From assembly GCF_001514535.1 (NCBI RefSeq), contig NZ_BCNO01000001.1, forward strand, positions 124,001 through 188,000: DNA of 64,000 bases, in the 5' to 3' direction. Below are positions 44,457 through 53,927 of this stretch, piece by piece (position 1 is the first letter of the stretch; each line of letters starts with the position of its first letter). This DNA comes from Thermodesulfovibrio aggregans (GTDB lineage: Bacteria; Nitrospirota; Thermodesulfovibrionia; Thermodesulfovibrionales; Thermodesulfovibrionaceae). The position numbers and the translations under genes are program-made. Under the pieces are notes generated by a model that was given only the letters and a program-made list of their open reading frames with translations, ran no database searches and was not told the DNA's origin.

Positions 44457-45496
44457 TTTATTCCTCCTCTTTCAAATATCTTATTGGTTAAATTTTTAAC
44501 TGCTTCAATACCCTGAGATTCAAATATTTTTAAAATTTGCTCATAATTATTTTTCCATTTATTTAGCTCTCTAATCCTTACTTCTTCGATTGCATCCCAG
44601 TCATCGGCTATTAATGCCTTTTCTATTTGCAATAAAGCAGGTTTTAAGATTTTTTTCTGATATGCTCCCTGAAATATAATGTAAAGAGCAAGAAACTCCT
44701 TGTCTTTTTCTATAAACGCTTTATGAAGAGGTCCTTTTTCAGAGAAATCAGCAACAAAATCTTTAATTCCTCTTAAAATATGCTCTGTTTTTGAGTTATT
44801 ACATTCTTTTATCATTTCGTTCCATTTAGGTATACTTACCTGCTGTTCTGCTATCTCATGGTAAAGAACAATTTTTGAGTATTTATCAATAATCTCTTTA
44901 AACTCTCTAAAGGGATTCTGCCACTCAGAGGGATTGCCAAATTTTTTTAAAATATACTCATAGAGACCCTTTTTCCCAATCCAGCTATGTAGTTCCTCCC
45001 ATATTCTGTATTTTATATCTGTTAATCTTATATAGACTTTTTTTTCAATACTCATTCCTGGGGATGAAAAAATATCTCTTACAACTTCTTTATCAACAAA
45101 GTAAACATCATATCCTTCAATTTTCTCAACGTTATGAATTAAACCAACAAAAAAGCTCGGTTTCATAAATAATGCAAAACCAGCTCCATATACAAAACCA
45201 TCGTTTACAATAGCATTGTTTATGTTGTCAATATCAAAGGGTGAATAAGATTTTCCATTAATTCTAATTGGTATCAATTTAGCATCTTCTAGCTCTTTCC
45301 AGGTTTCTTCTTTTTTTTCAATCCACGGAAATATATCTTCGTTGTTGATTTTGTCCCATGGTTCAAGGTCTTTTTCGATTTTAAAAAGTTGTCTGAGGCG
45401 AAGAAGCAAGGTACAGATGGAAAAATATCCCCAATAATTAGCGTCTGATACATTACAATTATAGCGTACAGTATTAAAAAAATCTGGATCTAACAT
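44453..45496 (-). CDS. Conserved-looking protein of unknown function, coupled to hypD
   Basis: 347 residues, not recognised. No signal peptide or membrane helices; acidic and tryptophan-rich. Early motif VSDANYWGYFSICTLLLRLRQLF (about 17-39, shown in part), a short HEIAEQ (213-218) that could bind metal but may be a chance HExxE, and a helical C-terminus (about 255-345). It overlaps hypD by 4 nt, the only clue to its role; perhaps it is an accessory in hydrogenase or anaerobic metalloenzyme maturation. Codon use matches its neighbours, so no sign of recent transfer. Confidence 0.75.
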   Translation of the reverse strand: MLDPDFFNTVRYNCNVSDANYWGYFSICTLLLRLRQLFKIEKDLEPWDKINNEDIFPWIEKKEETWKELEDAKLIPIRINGKSYSPFDIDNINNAIVNDGFVYGAGFALFMKPSFFVGLIHNVEKIEGYDVYFVDKEVVRDIFSSPGMSIEKKVYIRLTDIKYRIWEELHSWIGKKGLYEYILKKFGNPSEWQNPFREFKEIIDKYSKIVLYHEIAEQQVSIPKWNEMIKECNNSKTEHILRGIKDFVADFSEKGPLHKAFIEKDKEFLALYIIFQGAYQKKILKPALLQIEKALIADDWDAIEEVRIRELNKWKNNYEQILKIFESQGIEAVKNLTNKIFERGGIN

Positions 45497-45526
45497 AGCG
45501 TTATCACTCTACATCAGCAATTTTTC

Positions 45527-45556
45527 TTGAATTAACAATCTACAGTATTTTAACAT
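45527..45556 (+). promoter_or_regulatory. Promoter of secA, predicted leaderless
   Basis: TTGAAT (45527-45532), an 18-nt spacer, TAACAT (45551-45556), then ACAACT and the secA ATG. No ribosome binding site is present in the gap, so transcription probably starts at the ATG. Confidence 0.45.
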
Positions 45557-45562
45557 ACAACT

Positions 45563-48202
45563 ATGGTGAAAATTTTAGAAAAGATTTTTGGAACAAAGAA
45601 TGAGAGAGAACTTAAACGATATTTTAAAATTGTTGAAGAAATCAATGCCCTTGAACCCGAAATTTCCTCTCTTTCTGATGATGCCTTAAAAGCAAAAACT
45701 GAAGAATTTAAAGAAAGACTTGCTAAAGGACAAACTCTTGATGAGCTTCTGACAGAAGCTTTTGCAGTTGTCCGTGAAGTCGCTAAGAGAACTCTTGGAA
45801 TGCGACATTTTGATGTTCAGCTCGTTGGTGGAATAGTTTTACACGAAGGTAAAATTGCGGAAATGAAAACTGGTGAAGGTAAAACTCTCGTTGCAACTCT
45901 TGCTGCATACTTAAACGCTTTGGAAGACAAAGGTGTTCATGTAGTAACAGTCAATGATTATCTTGCCCGAAGAGATGTTCAATGGATGGGACCAATTTAC
46001 AATTTTCTCGGGCTAAGTGTTGGAGTGATTCAGCCTGATGCTTCTTTTGTTTATGACCCAAAATATCGTGTTCCTGACAAACGTTTTGACAGACTTCGTC
46101 CCTGCACCAAAAGAGAGGCGTATCTTGCTGATATAACCTATGGAACAAACAATGAATTTGGCTTTGATTATCTAAGAGATAACATGAGATACAGCCTTGA
46201 TGAACTATGCCAGAGAGAACTGAATTATGCAATAGTTGATGAAGTTGACAGCATTCTCATAGATGAAGCAAGAACTCCGCTTATTATTTCAGGTCCTTCA
46301 GAGGAATCAACTGATATTTATTATGCTGTAAACAGAATCATTAAGTATTTAAAACCTGATGAAGACTTTAAACTTGATGAAAAGCTTAAAACAGTAGTAT
46401 TAACTGAGCAGGGTTCTCGTAAGGCAGAAAAACTATTGGGTATAGACAATCTATATGACCCTTCAAATATTGAGATAGTCCACCACATAAATCAGGCAAT
46501 AAGAGCCCATTACTTCTTTAAGAAAGATGTCGATTATGTTGTAAAGGATGGAAAAGTCATCATTGTTGACGAATTTACAGGAAGACTTCTTCCAGGAAGG
46601 CGCTGGTCTGACGGACTTCATCAGGCTATTGAAGCAAAGGAAGGATTAAAAATAGAGGCGGAAAATCAAACACTTGCAACCATAACCTTTCAGAATTACT
46701 TTAGAATGTATAAAAAACTTGCTGGAATGACTGGAACAGCAGATACTGAGGCGGCTGAGTTTGCGGAGATTTACAATCTTGAGGTTGTTGTGATTCCTAC
46801 CCATAAGCCAATGATAAGACAGGATTATCCAGATGCAGTATATAAAACTGAAAAAGCTAAATATGAAGCAGTTGTTAGAGAGATTGAGGAGTGTTATAGA
46901 GTTGGAAGACCGGTACTCGTTGGAACGACATCAATCGAAAAGTCTGAACTCTTAAGTAAAATGCTTAAGAAAAAGGGCATTCCTCACTATGTCTTGAATG
47001 CTAAGTATCATGATAAAGAAGCTGAGATTGTTGCTCAGGCAGGAAGAATTGGTGCTGTCACAATTGCTACAAACATGGCTGGAAGAGGAACAGACATTCT
47101 TCTTGGTGGAAATCCTGAATTCTTAGCAAGGGAAATGCTTGCCGGAAAAGATTACACCGAAGAAGATTACAAAGAGGCTTTAGAAAAGGCAAAAGAAATC
47201 TGCAAACAGGAACATGAAAAAGTTGTCTCTCTTGGCGGACTTCACATAATTGGTACAGAAAGGCATGAATCCCGAAGAATTGACAACCAGCTCAGGGGTA
47301 GGGCAGGAAGACAGGGTGATCCGGGTTCTTCTCGTTTTTATCTTTCCCTTGAAGATGAATTATTGAGACTTTTCGGTGGAGAGAGACTTCAGAGTCTCAT
47401 GCGATTTTTGAAAATCGAAGATGACACTCCAATTGAAAATAAAATGGTCTCAAAGGCAATTGAAAATGCTCAAAAAAGAGTTGAAGCTCATAACTTTGAT
47501 ATAAGAAAACATTTGCTTAAGTATGACGATGTGATGAATAGTCAGAGAAAGGAAATCTACGCATTTCGCAGAGAAGTTTTAGAGAGTGATTCTTTAAAAG
47601 ATAAAGTTTTTGAACTTCTTGAGATAGAAATTGATGAAATGGTTGATTTTTATTTAGCTCAGGAAGATGAAGGTATTGAAAAACTGAGAGATCAAATCAA
47701 TGCGAGATTTGATGTAGATGTTGATTTGAGCAATAAATCAAAAGATGAAATAAAACAGCACATACTGGAAAAACTCAAAGAAGCCTATGAACAGAAAGAG
47801 GCAAAAATTGGAACTCAATTAATGCGAGATGTGGAAAAGATGATTTTTCTGCATGTCATAGATACGAAGTGGAAAGACCATTTATTGGCAATAGACCATA
47901 TTAAAGAAGGAATTGGACTAAGAGGATATGCCCAGAGAGACCCACTTGTTGAATATAAAAAGGAGGCTTTTGAACTTTTTGAGGAGATGTCAAAAAATAT
48001 TATTTCCGATATTTTAACGAGACTATTCAAGATTCAAATTAGAGAAGAGTCTCAGGTCAGGATGCCAAAAAGTCATAGAATTCAAAAAAGAAGTGACGGA
48101 AGCGACAGACCGGTTGAAAAGCCCAAGAAAATAGGTCGCAATGATCCATGCCCCTGTGGAAGTGGTAAAAAGTATAAAAAATGCTGTGGTAAAAATGTCT
48201 GA
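45563..48202 (+). CDS. secA: Preprotein translocase ATPase SecA
   Basis: Motor that pushes preproteins through SecYEG. 879 residues. Walker [12 protein letters not shown] (about 98-108), the DEVDSILID box (about 226-234), [20 protein letters not shown], the second helicase half with [10 protein letters not shown] and [12 protein letters not shown], and the C-terminal zinc tail with [13 protein letters not shown] for SecB/ribosome contacts. Standard length. Starts without a visible ribosome site. Confidence 0.98.
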   Translation: MVKILEKIFGTKNERELKRYFKIVEEINALEPEISSLSDDALKAKTEEFKERLAKGQTLDELLTEAFAVVREVAKRTLGMRHFDVQLVGGIVLHEGKIAEMKTGEGKTLVATLAAYLNALEDKGVHVVTVNDYLARRDVQWMGPIYNFLGLSVGVIQPDASFVYDPKYRVPDKRFDRLRPCTKREAYLADITYGTNNEFGFDYLRDNMRYSLDELCQRELNYAIVDEVDSILIDEARTPLIISGPSEESTDIYYAVNRIIKYLKPDEDFKLDEKLKTVVLTEQGSRKAEKLLGIDNLYDPSNIEIVHHINQAIRAHYFFKKDVDYVVKDGKVIIVDEFTGRLLPGRRWSDGLHQAIEAKEGLKIEAENQTLATITFQNYFRMYKKLAGMTGTADTEAAEFAEIYNLEVVVIPTHKPMIRQDYPDAVYKTEKAKYEAVVREIEECYRVGRPVLVGTTSIEKSELLSKMLKKKGIPHYVLNAKYHDKEAEIVAQAGRIGAVTIATNMAGRGTDILLGGNPEFLAREMLAGKDYTEEDYKEALEKAKEICKQEHEKVVSLGGLHIIGTERHESRRIDNQLRGRAGRQGDPGSSRFYLSLEDELLRLFGGERLQSLMRFLKIEDDTPIENKMVSKAIENAQKRVEAHNFDIRKHLLKYDDVMNSQRKEIYAFRREVLESDSLKDKVFELLEIEIDEMVDFYLAQEDEGIEKLRDQINARFDVDVDLSNKSKDEIKQHILEKLKEAYEQKEAKIGTQLMRDVEKMIFLHVIDTKWKDHLLAIDHIKEGIGLRGYAQRDPLVEYKKEAFELFEEMSKNIISDILTRLFKIQIREESQVRMPKSHRIQKRSDGSDRPVEKPKKIGRNDPCPCGSGKKYKKCCGKNV

Positions 48203-48273
48203 AATTAAAAAAAGTTGAAGATTTTTTAAAAAATGATAATCCAGTAATTGCAGAAAGTTATATGAGAAGAGCC

Positions 48274-48723
48274 TTATCTCTCATTAATTTCAACTGGTTT
48301 GTCTCTTTCAGAATCAACAATACAGAGGAAACCAAAAGGTTCCCGAAACGGATTAAATAGCTGATGAATTTCGTTCGGTGCTATGTATAGTATATCAAGA
48401 TATTTTAAAATATGGTTTTTCTTTCCAAGACGTACTTTCCCTTTTCCTTTTAAACATATAACAACATGCGAGTGTTGGTGATACTCAAGAGAGGAGCATC
48501 CACCTGGTGCAATTTCAAAGTATCTTACTTCAAATTTTGCATCATCTGTTTTAATAAGAGGGAATCTTTCAATTGAATGCCAGTTGCCTTCTTTCGTTTT
48601 GTAGGGAACACTTTTTATGTTTTGCCATCTTTTGTTTCTAAAACGGATAATTTTACTTTTTTTTAATTTAACAGCTCTGTCTATCTCGCAAAAAAAATTT
48701 TCTTGTTTTTTCTTTGAATTCAT
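48274..48723 (-). CDS. Cupin-domain protein
   Basis: 149 residues with a single double-stranded beta-helix. The cupin motif 1 pattern is [18 protein letters not shown] (about 80-97), with three histidines available for metal, and motif 2 is around [10 protein letters not shown] (about 116-125). The N-terminal 45 residues are basic. Cupins of this size bind metal and act as dioxygenase-like enzymes, isomerases or sensors; substrate unknown. It lies between secA (convergent) and the chemoreceptor gene (divergent). Confidence 0.82.
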   Translation of the reverse strand: MNSKKKQENFFCEIDRAVKLKKSKIIRFRNKRWQNIKSVPYKTKEGNWHSIERFPLIKTDDAKFEVRYFEIAPGGCSSLEYHQHSHVVICLKGKGKVRLGKKNHILKYLDILYIAPNEIHQLFNPFREPFGFLCIVDSERDKPVEINER

Positions 48724-48733
48724 GTTATATAAT
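48703..48733 (+). promoter_or_regulatory. Possible promoter of the chemoreceptor-dehydrogenase pair
   Basis: TTGTTT (48703-48708), a 17-nt spacer and TATATAAT (48726-48733), lying in the start region of the divergent cupin gene, about 50 nt before the chemoreceptor ATG. I see no flagellar sigma-28 consensus (TAAA-N15-GCCGATAA). Confidence 0.35.
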
Positions 48734-48781
48734 TATAACTCATCAGAGATTTTTTATTTTACATGCAGCAGGAGGGGGAAA

Positions 48782-50749
48782 ATGAACAAATTATTTAATC
48801 TGTTTAACTCGTTGTCACTTGGTAAGAAAGTTTTTGTTTTAGCGATATTATCAATTTTAATCGTCTATTCTGTAGTTGCTCTGGTTATTTACTACCAGAC
48901 AAAATCAAAGATTGAGACTTACAACATTGAAGCATTAAAAAGAGAAGTTTCTCTTATTAAAGAACAGATTTCATGCTTTGACGAATCTGCTAAAGACTCT
49001 GCTGAAAAGTTTATGAAAATATTTCAAAGTATGGTAAAAGGTATTAAACCAGACAACGATGTATGCGACCGATTCACTTCAATGACAGGTGGTTCTGTAG
49101 CAACTATATTTGAGAGAAAGGGAGATGACTTTTTAAGAATTGCCACATCTTTGAAAAAAGAAGATGGCACAAGGGCAGTGGGAACTACTCTTGACAGAAA
49201 CCATCCTGCCTATCAACTTTTACTTAAAGGTGAAACCTATATTGGTAAAGCAACTCTCTTTGGTAAAGATTATGTGACAAAGTATGTTCCTGTAAAAGAC
49301 AGTTCAGGCAATGTAGTTGGTGTGTATTTCATAGGTTTTGACATAACAAAGACAATGAAACATCTTAAAGATTTTATTCGTTCCATTAAAGTTGGAAAGA
49401 CTGGTTATATGTATGTCATTGACAGCAAAGGCACTTTGATAGTGCATCCTGCTTTAGAAGGCAAAAACATCATAGATTCAAAAGATGCAAAAGGAAGAGA
49501 ATTTATAAAAGAGATCGTTACTAAAAAAGAAGGCATAATTGTTTATCCCTGGAAAAATCCAGGAGAAACTTCAGTAAGAGACAAAGTGGTTGCCTATGTT
49601 CATTATCCATCATGGGACTGGATAATCGCATCTGGAAGTTATATAGAAGACATTGCCTCAGAAGTGGCGGTAGTAAGAAATGTTATGTGGCTCATGAATA
49701 TATTGGGTGCCATAGCGGTTTCTTTGCTTATTCTTTTCGTAACGCAGAGAGCCTTGAGACCAATTCCTGATATGGCAAACAAACTTGAAGAAGTGGCAAA
49801 AGGCGATTTCAGCCGTGTAGGCTTTGGTAAAGGTTATAGAAACAGAAAAGACGAAATTGGTCTCATTGCAAGGTCTGTTATAAAAGTGGAAGAATTTACT
49901 CAAAATCTGGTGAAACAGATAAAAAATTCAACTACAATGGTAAATAGTGTTGTCGAGGCTTTGGAACAAAATGTTGAACATGTCAAAGCAAAGGTTAATG
50001 AGCAGACTTCACAGGCACACCAGATAGCAACTGCTGCAGAAGAGATGAGTCAGACGATAACTGACATTGCAAAAAATGCTGCATCTGCATCTGACATTGC
50101 CACAGAGAGTATGAATGTAGCGAAGGAAGGACAAACTCTGGCTGAAAACTCAATGAAAACAGTTCAGTCTGCAAATCGTTCAACAGTAGAACTTAAAAAG
50201 ACAATAGATGCACTAAACAGCAGAGTAGAGGAAATAGGAGACATTGTAACTGTTATCAAAGACATTGCAGACCAGACAAATCTTTTAGCACTTAATGCAG
50301 CAATTGAGGCAGCCAGGGCAGGAGAACAAGGTAGAGGGTTTGCAGTTGTAGCAGATGAAGTAAGAAAACTTGCTGAGAGAACAATCAGGGCAACAGATGA
50401 AATTGCAGAAAAAATAAATGCAGTTCAGACTGAATCAAGAGAGAGCATTAAGAGCATGGACGCAACTGCCAAAGAGGTAGCTGAAGCACTTAAATCATTG
50501 AATGAAGTGAAGAAATCCTTAAACAAGATCGCTGACTATTCTATGAAAGTAAAAGACCAGATAACACAGATTGCAACTGCAACTGAGGAGCAGTCCTCAG
50601 CAAGTGATGAAGTAGCTCGTGCTGCAGAGCGTTCAAGTGCTCTTGCACAGGAAGTTAAAAATACTACAGAAGTAGTTATACAAGAGGTTGAAAACTTAAA
50701 TGATGTGATAAAGAAACTTACTGATGCAATTAAGGGCGTAAAAGTTTAG
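48782..50749 (+). CDS. Methyl-accepting chemotaxis protein with Cache sensor
   Basis: Transmembrane chemoreceptor, 655 residues from the ATG at 48782 (GGAGGGGG upstream; the longer frame is antisense to the cupin). Order: TM1 (about 15-37), periplasmic double or single Cache domain (about 40-285) with the typical [15 protein letters not shown] and [15 protein letters not shown] strands, TM2 (about 298-322), HAMP, and a signalling domain with the hairpin tip [20 protein letters not shown]. There is no C-terminal CheR/CheB docking pentapeptide. The stop overlaps the next gene's GTG (TAGTG), so it is coupled to an alcohol dehydrogenase. Confidence 0.95.
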   Translation: MNKLFNLFNSLSLGKKVFVLAILSILIVYSVVALVIYYQTKSKIETYNIEALKREVSLIKEQISCFDESAKDSAEKFMKIFQSMVKGIKPDNDVCDRFTSMTGGSVATIFERKGDDFLRIATSLKKEDGTRAVGTTLDRNHPAYQLLLKGETYIGKATLFGKDYVTKYVPVKDSSGNVVGVYFIGFDITKTMKHLKDFIRSIKVGKTGYMYVIDSKGTLIVHPALEGKNIIDSKDAKGREFIKEIVTKKEGIIVYPWKNPGETSVRDKVVAYVHYPSWDWIIASGSYIEDIASEVAVVRNVMWLMNILGAIAVSLLILFVTQRALRPIPDMANKLEEVAKGDFSRVGFGKGYRNRKDEIGLIARSVIKVEEFTQNLVKQIKNSTTMVNSVVEALEQNVEHVKAKVNEQTSQAHQIATAAEEMSQTITDIAKNAASASDIATESMNVAKEGQTLAENSMKTVQSANRSTVELKKTIDALNSRVEEIGDIVTVIKDIADQTNLLALNAAIEAARAGEQGRGFAVVADEVRKLAERTIRATDEIAEKINAVQTESRESIKSMDATAKEVAEALKSLNEVKKSLNKIADYSMKVKDQITQIATATEEQSSASDEVARAAERSSALAQEVKNTTEVVIQEVENLNDVIKKLTDAIKGVKV

Positions 50750-51786
50750 TGAAAGTAGCAAAACTTTACAGATTTGGCGATATAAAAATTGAAGAAATTC
50801 CCTTACCAGAGCCTTCACCCAAAGAAGCTCTGGTAAGGGTAAAAGCCTGCGGAATATGCTCTGGTGATGTAATGCCATGGTATATTGAAAAAAAAGCACC
50901 TCTTGTTTTAGGTCACGAAATTTCAGGAGAAATTGTAAAAATTGGAGATGAAATTAGAGCAAAAGTTTCTTTAAATGAAGGAGACAGAGTTGCGATTCAT
51001 CATCACGCACCATGTATGAGTTGTTTTTACTGCAGAAGAGGTGATTTTGTTCAATGTGATACATGGAAAAAATCAAAGATTATTCCAGGAGGACTATCTG
51101 AATATATAGTTGTTCCAGAAGTCAATTTAAAAAATGACACTCTAAAGCTTCCAGATTCAGTTTCCTTTGAGCAGGGAGCGCTTGTTGAACCAGTTGCGTG
51201 TGTTGTTAAATCTTTAAAAAGAGCAAACATAAAAAAGGGTGATACAGTATTGGTTATTGGACTTGGTGTAATGGGACAAATACATATAATGCTTGCGAAG
51301 GATTTTGGTGCTCAGATGATTATTGGTGCAGATATGGTGCCATTCAGGCTGGACAAAGCACTGGAGGCTGGTGCAGATTATGTAGTTGATGTTTCAAGGG
51401 AAGATATTTTTGAAAAATTGAGTGATTTGACAGATGGATTAATGGCTCAGGCAGTTATAGTTGGACCTGGAAATGTTGATGTAATTGCAAATTCTACGAA
51501 ACTTGTTTCCCGTGGAGGAACTCTTTTGATATTCACTCCAACACCTCCAGAACAGAGACTTTGTTTTTCAGTAAACGATATTTATTTTAATGATATTACA
51601 ATTACAACAAGTTACTCCTGCGGACCTGATGATACAAAAGAAGCATTGAGATTTATAGAGAATGGTGTTGTGAATTCGGATTTACTTATTACCCATAGAT
51701 TTCCATTAGAAAAAGTTAAGGAAGCCTATGAAATTACAGCAATGGCAAAGAATTCTTTAAAATGCATGATACTGTTTGATAACTGA
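50749..51786 (+). CDS. Zinc-dependent medium-chain alcohol/polyol dehydrogenase
   Basis: NAD(P)-dependent MDR enzyme, 345 residues, GTG start overlapping the chemoreceptor stop. Catalytic zinc ligands: C37 (CGICSGD), H56-E57 (LGHE) and E147 (LVEPVAC). Structural zinc ligands: C89, C92, C95 and C103. Rossmann motif GLGVMG near residue 166. It resembles sorbitol, threonine or glucitol-type dehydrogenases; substrate not assignable. Coupling to a sensor suggests its substrate or product is also the chemotactic signal (inference). Confidence 0.9.
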   Translation: MKVAKLYRFGDIKIEEIPLPEPSPKEALVRVKACGICSGDVMPWYIEKKAPLVLGHEISGEIVKIGDEIRAKVSLNEGDRVAIHHHAPCMSCFYCRRGDFVQCDTWKKSKIIPGGLSEYIVVPEVNLKNDTLKLPDSVSFEQGALVEPVACVVKSLKRANIKKGDTVLVIGLGVMGQIHIMLAKDFGAQMIIGADMVPFRLDKALEAGADYVVDVSREDIFEKLSDLTDGLMAQAVIVGPGNVDVIANSTKLVSRGGTLLIFTPTPPEQRLCFSVNDIYFNDITITTSYSCGPDDTKEALRFIENGVVNSDLLITHRFPLEKVKEAYEITAMAKNSLKCMILFDN

Positions 51787-51826
51787 ATCGAAAATATTAA
51801 ATTAGTAGTATATTGCATTGGTATAT

Positions 51827-51856
51827 TTGACTTTTTCACAGAAAATGTATTATTTT
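51827..51856 (+). promoter_or_regulatory. Promoter of tRNA-Phe
   Basis: TTGACT (51827-51832) with an AT-rich -10 (TTATTT/TATTTT) 17-18 nt later, about 23 nt before the tRNA. Confidence 0.4.
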
Positions 51857-51878
51857 AAATAATCTTCAGTTGAGAAAA

Positions 51879-51951
51879 GGGCAGGTAGCTCAGTCGGTAG
51901 AGCAGGGGCCTGAAAAGCCCCGTGTCGGCGGTTCGATTCCGTCCCTGCCCA
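51879..51951 (+). tRNA. tRNA-Phe (GAA)
   Basis: 73 nt. The acceptor GGGCAGG pairs with CCTGCCC, with discriminator A. Anticodon stem GGGGC/GCCCC with loop CTGAAAA gives anticodon GAA. T arm GGCGG-TTCGATT-CCGTC (one wobble-type pair). CCA is not encoded. Confidence 0.96.
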
Positions 51952-51969
51952 CTTTAAATCAAATGATAT

Positions 51970-51999
51970 TTGACAAAAATTAACCTAAAAGTGTAAATT
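51970..51999 (+). promoter_or_regulatory. Promoter of tRNA-Lys/tRNA-Glu
   Basis: Perfect TTGACA (51970-51975), an 18-nt spacer and TAAATT (51994-51999), 14 nt before tRNA-Lys. Confidence 0.6.
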
Positions 52000-52013
52000 A
52001 ATAAAGTTATTTT

Positions 52014-52086
52014 GGGCCGCTAGCTCAGCAGGCAGAGCACCGCCCTTTTAAGGCGGGTGTCGTTGGTTCGAATCCAACGCGGCTCA
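52014..52086 (+). tRNA. tRNA-Lys (TTT)
   Basis: 73 nt. The acceptor GGGCCGC pairs with GCGGCTC (one G-U), with discriminator A. Anticodon loop CTTTTAA on stem CCGCC/GGCGG gives anticodon TTT. T arm GTTGG-TTCGAAT-CCAAC. CCA is not encoded. Confidence 0.96.
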
Positions 52087-52093
52087 TAAGTTT

Positions 52094-52168
52094 GTCCCCA
52101 TCGTCTAGCCAGGCCTAGGACATCGCCCTTTCAAGGCGGTAACAGGGGTTCAAATCCCCTTGGGGACG
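52094..52168 (+). tRNA. tRNA-Glu (TTC)
   Basis: 75 nt. The acceptor GTCCCCA pairs with TGGGGAC, with discriminator G. Anticodon loop CTTTCAA gives TTC. T arm AGGGG-TTCAAAT-CCCCT. CCA is not encoded. It lies 7 nt after tRNA-Lys, so the two share a transcript. Confidence 0.96.
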
Positions 52169-52170
52169 TA

Positions 52171-52206
52171 TAAGAGCCGCAGTTAAAACTGCGGCTCTTA
52201 TTTTAT
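52171..52206 (+). terminator. Intrinsic terminator after the tRNA cluster
   Basis: A perfect 11-bp stem (AAGAGCCGCAG / CTGCGGCTCTT) with a TTAAAA loop followed by ATTTTATT. It probably also ends the convergent rubredoxin transcript, whose stop codon lies within the second arm. Confidence 0.92.
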
Positions 52207-52383
52207 TGGAACAAAGCCAGATTTCTTAGATTTACACACAGGACAGCGATATTCTTCTGGGACTTCTTCAAATGATGTGTTTGGTTTTACGTTATTTTTC
52301 TCACAGCCTTTTGAAGGATCATAAATATATCCACAGTGACAACACCTATACTGCATAAATTTTTCTTTTTTGTCTTCATTCAT
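52198..52383 (-). CDS. Rubredoxin
   Basis: Mononuclear iron electron carrier, 61 residues from the ATG at 52383 (AAGGAG upstream). Iron ligands: C14-x2-C17-G (CCHCGYIYDP) and C47-x2-C50 (YRCPVCKSKKSGF). The usual glycine after the second pair is lysine here. It has an 8-10 residue basic/acidic N-terminal extension. It follows a tiny rubredoxin-like gene by 11 nt, so they are co-transcribed; typical partners are rubrerythrin or superoxide reductase, absent from this window. Confidence 0.92.
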   Translation of the reverse strand: MNEDKKEKFMQYRCCHCGYIYDPSKGCEKNNVKPNTSFEEVPEEYRCPVCKSKKSGFVPIK

Positions 52384-52394
52384 TTTAATCTCCT

Positions 52395-52502
52395 TTAAGA
52401 TACTTTCTGCATAGTTCCTTTCTGCCCACATTTTGGACATTTCTGAGGTTTGCATTTTCCTTCTTTTGTAGCTCCGCAATTACTGCATTTAAAAATTGCC
52501 AT
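52395..52502 (-). CDS. RCKP-type rubredoxin-like small protein, 35 residues
   Basis: Too short for usual gene cut-offs, but clear. ATG at 52502 with GGAGG upstream, and stop TAA at 52395. Two CxxC knuckles, C6-x2-C9 and C22-x2-C25, with the intervening TKEGKCKPQKCPKCG typical of the RCKP-type rubredoxin-like domain. It likely binds one iron or zinc ion. First gene of a two-gene transcript with rubredoxin. Confidence 0.9.
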   Translation of the reverse strand: MAIFKCSNCGATKEGKCKPQKCPKCGQKGTMQKVS

Positions 52503-52586
52503 TTTTTACCTCCTCTGTTTAGTTTTATTTTATTTTAAATAAAAATATTTATAAATGCAAGCTTTTTAGTTAGTTAGAATGTGCGT

Positions 52587-52592
52587 TATAAT
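52587..52592 (+). promoter_or_regulatory. -10 box of ugd
   Basis: Consensus TATAAT about 30 nt before the ugd ATG, followed by AGGAGG. The -35 region (TTTTAG-like) is poor. Confidence 0.45.
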
Positions 52593-52622
52593 ATTTAAAT
52601 AAATTCTTTAGGAGGTTAATGA

Positions 52623-53927
52623 ATGCATATAGCCATAATTGGTACAGGATATGTCGGACTTGTAACTGGTGCTTGTTTTGCAGAGTTTGGAGTTTTTGTT
52701 ACCTGTGTAGATAAAGATGAAGATAAGATTGAAAAACTGAAAAAAGGAATAATTCCCTTTTATGAGCCAGGACTTGATGAGATTGTAAAGAGAAACTTGA
52801 AGGAAAATAGATTAAAGTTTACCACTCGTATCGATGAAGCAGTGAATGAATCTCTTGTTATATTTATCGCCGTAGGAACACCTCCAAGAGGAGATGGTTC
52901 TGCAAATCTTGAGTATGTGGAAGAGGTAGCTAAAGAGATTGCAAAAAATATGAATAGTTACAAGGTCATTGTAACAAAAAGCACAGTGCCTGTTGGAACA
53001 GGATTTAAAATAAAAGAAATTATCAAAAAAAATCTTGAAAAACCTGTTAATTTTGATATTGTTTCAAATCCTGAATTTTTAAGAGAAGGCTCTGCTGTTG
53101 AAGATTTTATGCGTCCAAACAGGGTAGTAATAGGCGCAGAAAGTGATCAAGCAGTTGCAATAATGAAAGATCTTTATAGACCTTTATATTTAATTGAAAC
53201 TCCCTTTGTAATTACCAATATAGCGACCGCTGAACTAATAAAATATGCTACCAATAGTTTTCTTGCTACCAAAATTTCATTTATCAATGAAATCTCAGCA
53301 CTTTGTGAGTTAGTAGGTGCAGATGTTAATACTGTAGCAAAAGCCATGGGACTTGATGGAAGAATTGGGCCAAAATTTCTTCATGCAGGGATAGGTTTTG
53401 GCGGTTCCTGTTTACCAAAAGATACAATGGCACTTTTAAAAATTGCTGAAGAAAAAGGAATAAGGCTTCGCATTGTTAAAGCTGCAGTTGAAGTAAATCA
53501 ATGGCAGAGAGAGAGATTAATTTCAAAAATAATAGAGGCTTTTAATAGTAATATTGAAGGAAAAGTTATTGGAATTCTCGGTTTATCATTTAAACCAAAC
53601 ACTGATGATATAAGAGAAGCTCCAGCATTATCTATAATTCAAAGTTTACTTAATAAAAAAGCAATGATTAAGGTTTATGATCCACAGGCTATGGAGAATA
53701 CTAAGAAAGTTTTTCCAAATATAATCTATTGCTCCGATGCTTACTCAGTAGCAGAGGGAGCTGATGCGTTGGTTGTTGTTACTGAGTGGAACCAATTTAG
53801 AAATCTTGATCTGGAAAAAGTTAAAAAAATCATGAGAGGTAGTTTATTTTTTGATTTTAGAAATATCTATGACCCTTTAAAAGTAAGACAATTAGGATTT
53901 GAATATTTCAGTGTGGGAAGACCTTGA
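52623..53927 (+). CDS. ugd: UDP-glucose 6-dehydrogenase
   Basis: Four-electron NAD+ oxidation of UDP-glucose to UDP-glucuronate (or UDP-GlcNAc/ManNAc relatives). 434 residues: GTGYVGLVTGACFAEFG (7-23), VGTPPRGDGSAN, the catalytic cysteine in GIGFGGSCLPKD (about residue 259), and GLSFKPNTDDIREAP. AGGAGG precedes the ATG. It is separate from pel but could supply sugar nucleotides for surface polymers. The 3' end overlaps the convergent TPR gene by 36 nt. Confidence 0.95.
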   Translation: MHIAIIGTGYVGLVTGACFAEFGVFVTCVDKDEDKIEKLKKGIIPFYEPGLDEIVKRNLKENRLKFTTRIDEAVNESLVIFIAVGTPPRGDGSANLEYVEEVAKEIAKNMNSYKVIVTKSTVPVGTGFKIKEIIKKNLEKPVNFDIVSNPEFLREGSAVEDFMRPNRVVIGAESDQAVAIMKDLYRPLYLIETPFVITNIATAELIKYATNSFLATKISFINEISALCELVGADVNTVAKAMGLDGRIGPKFLHAGIGFGGSCLPKDTMALLKIAEEKGIRLRIVKAAVEVNQWQRERLISKIIEAFNSNIEGKVIGILGLSFKPNTDDIREAPALSIIQSLLNKKAMIKVYDPQAMENTKKVFPNIIYCSDAYSVAEGADALVVVTEWNQFRNLDLEKVKKIMRGSLFFDFRNIYDPLKVRQLGFEYFSVGRP

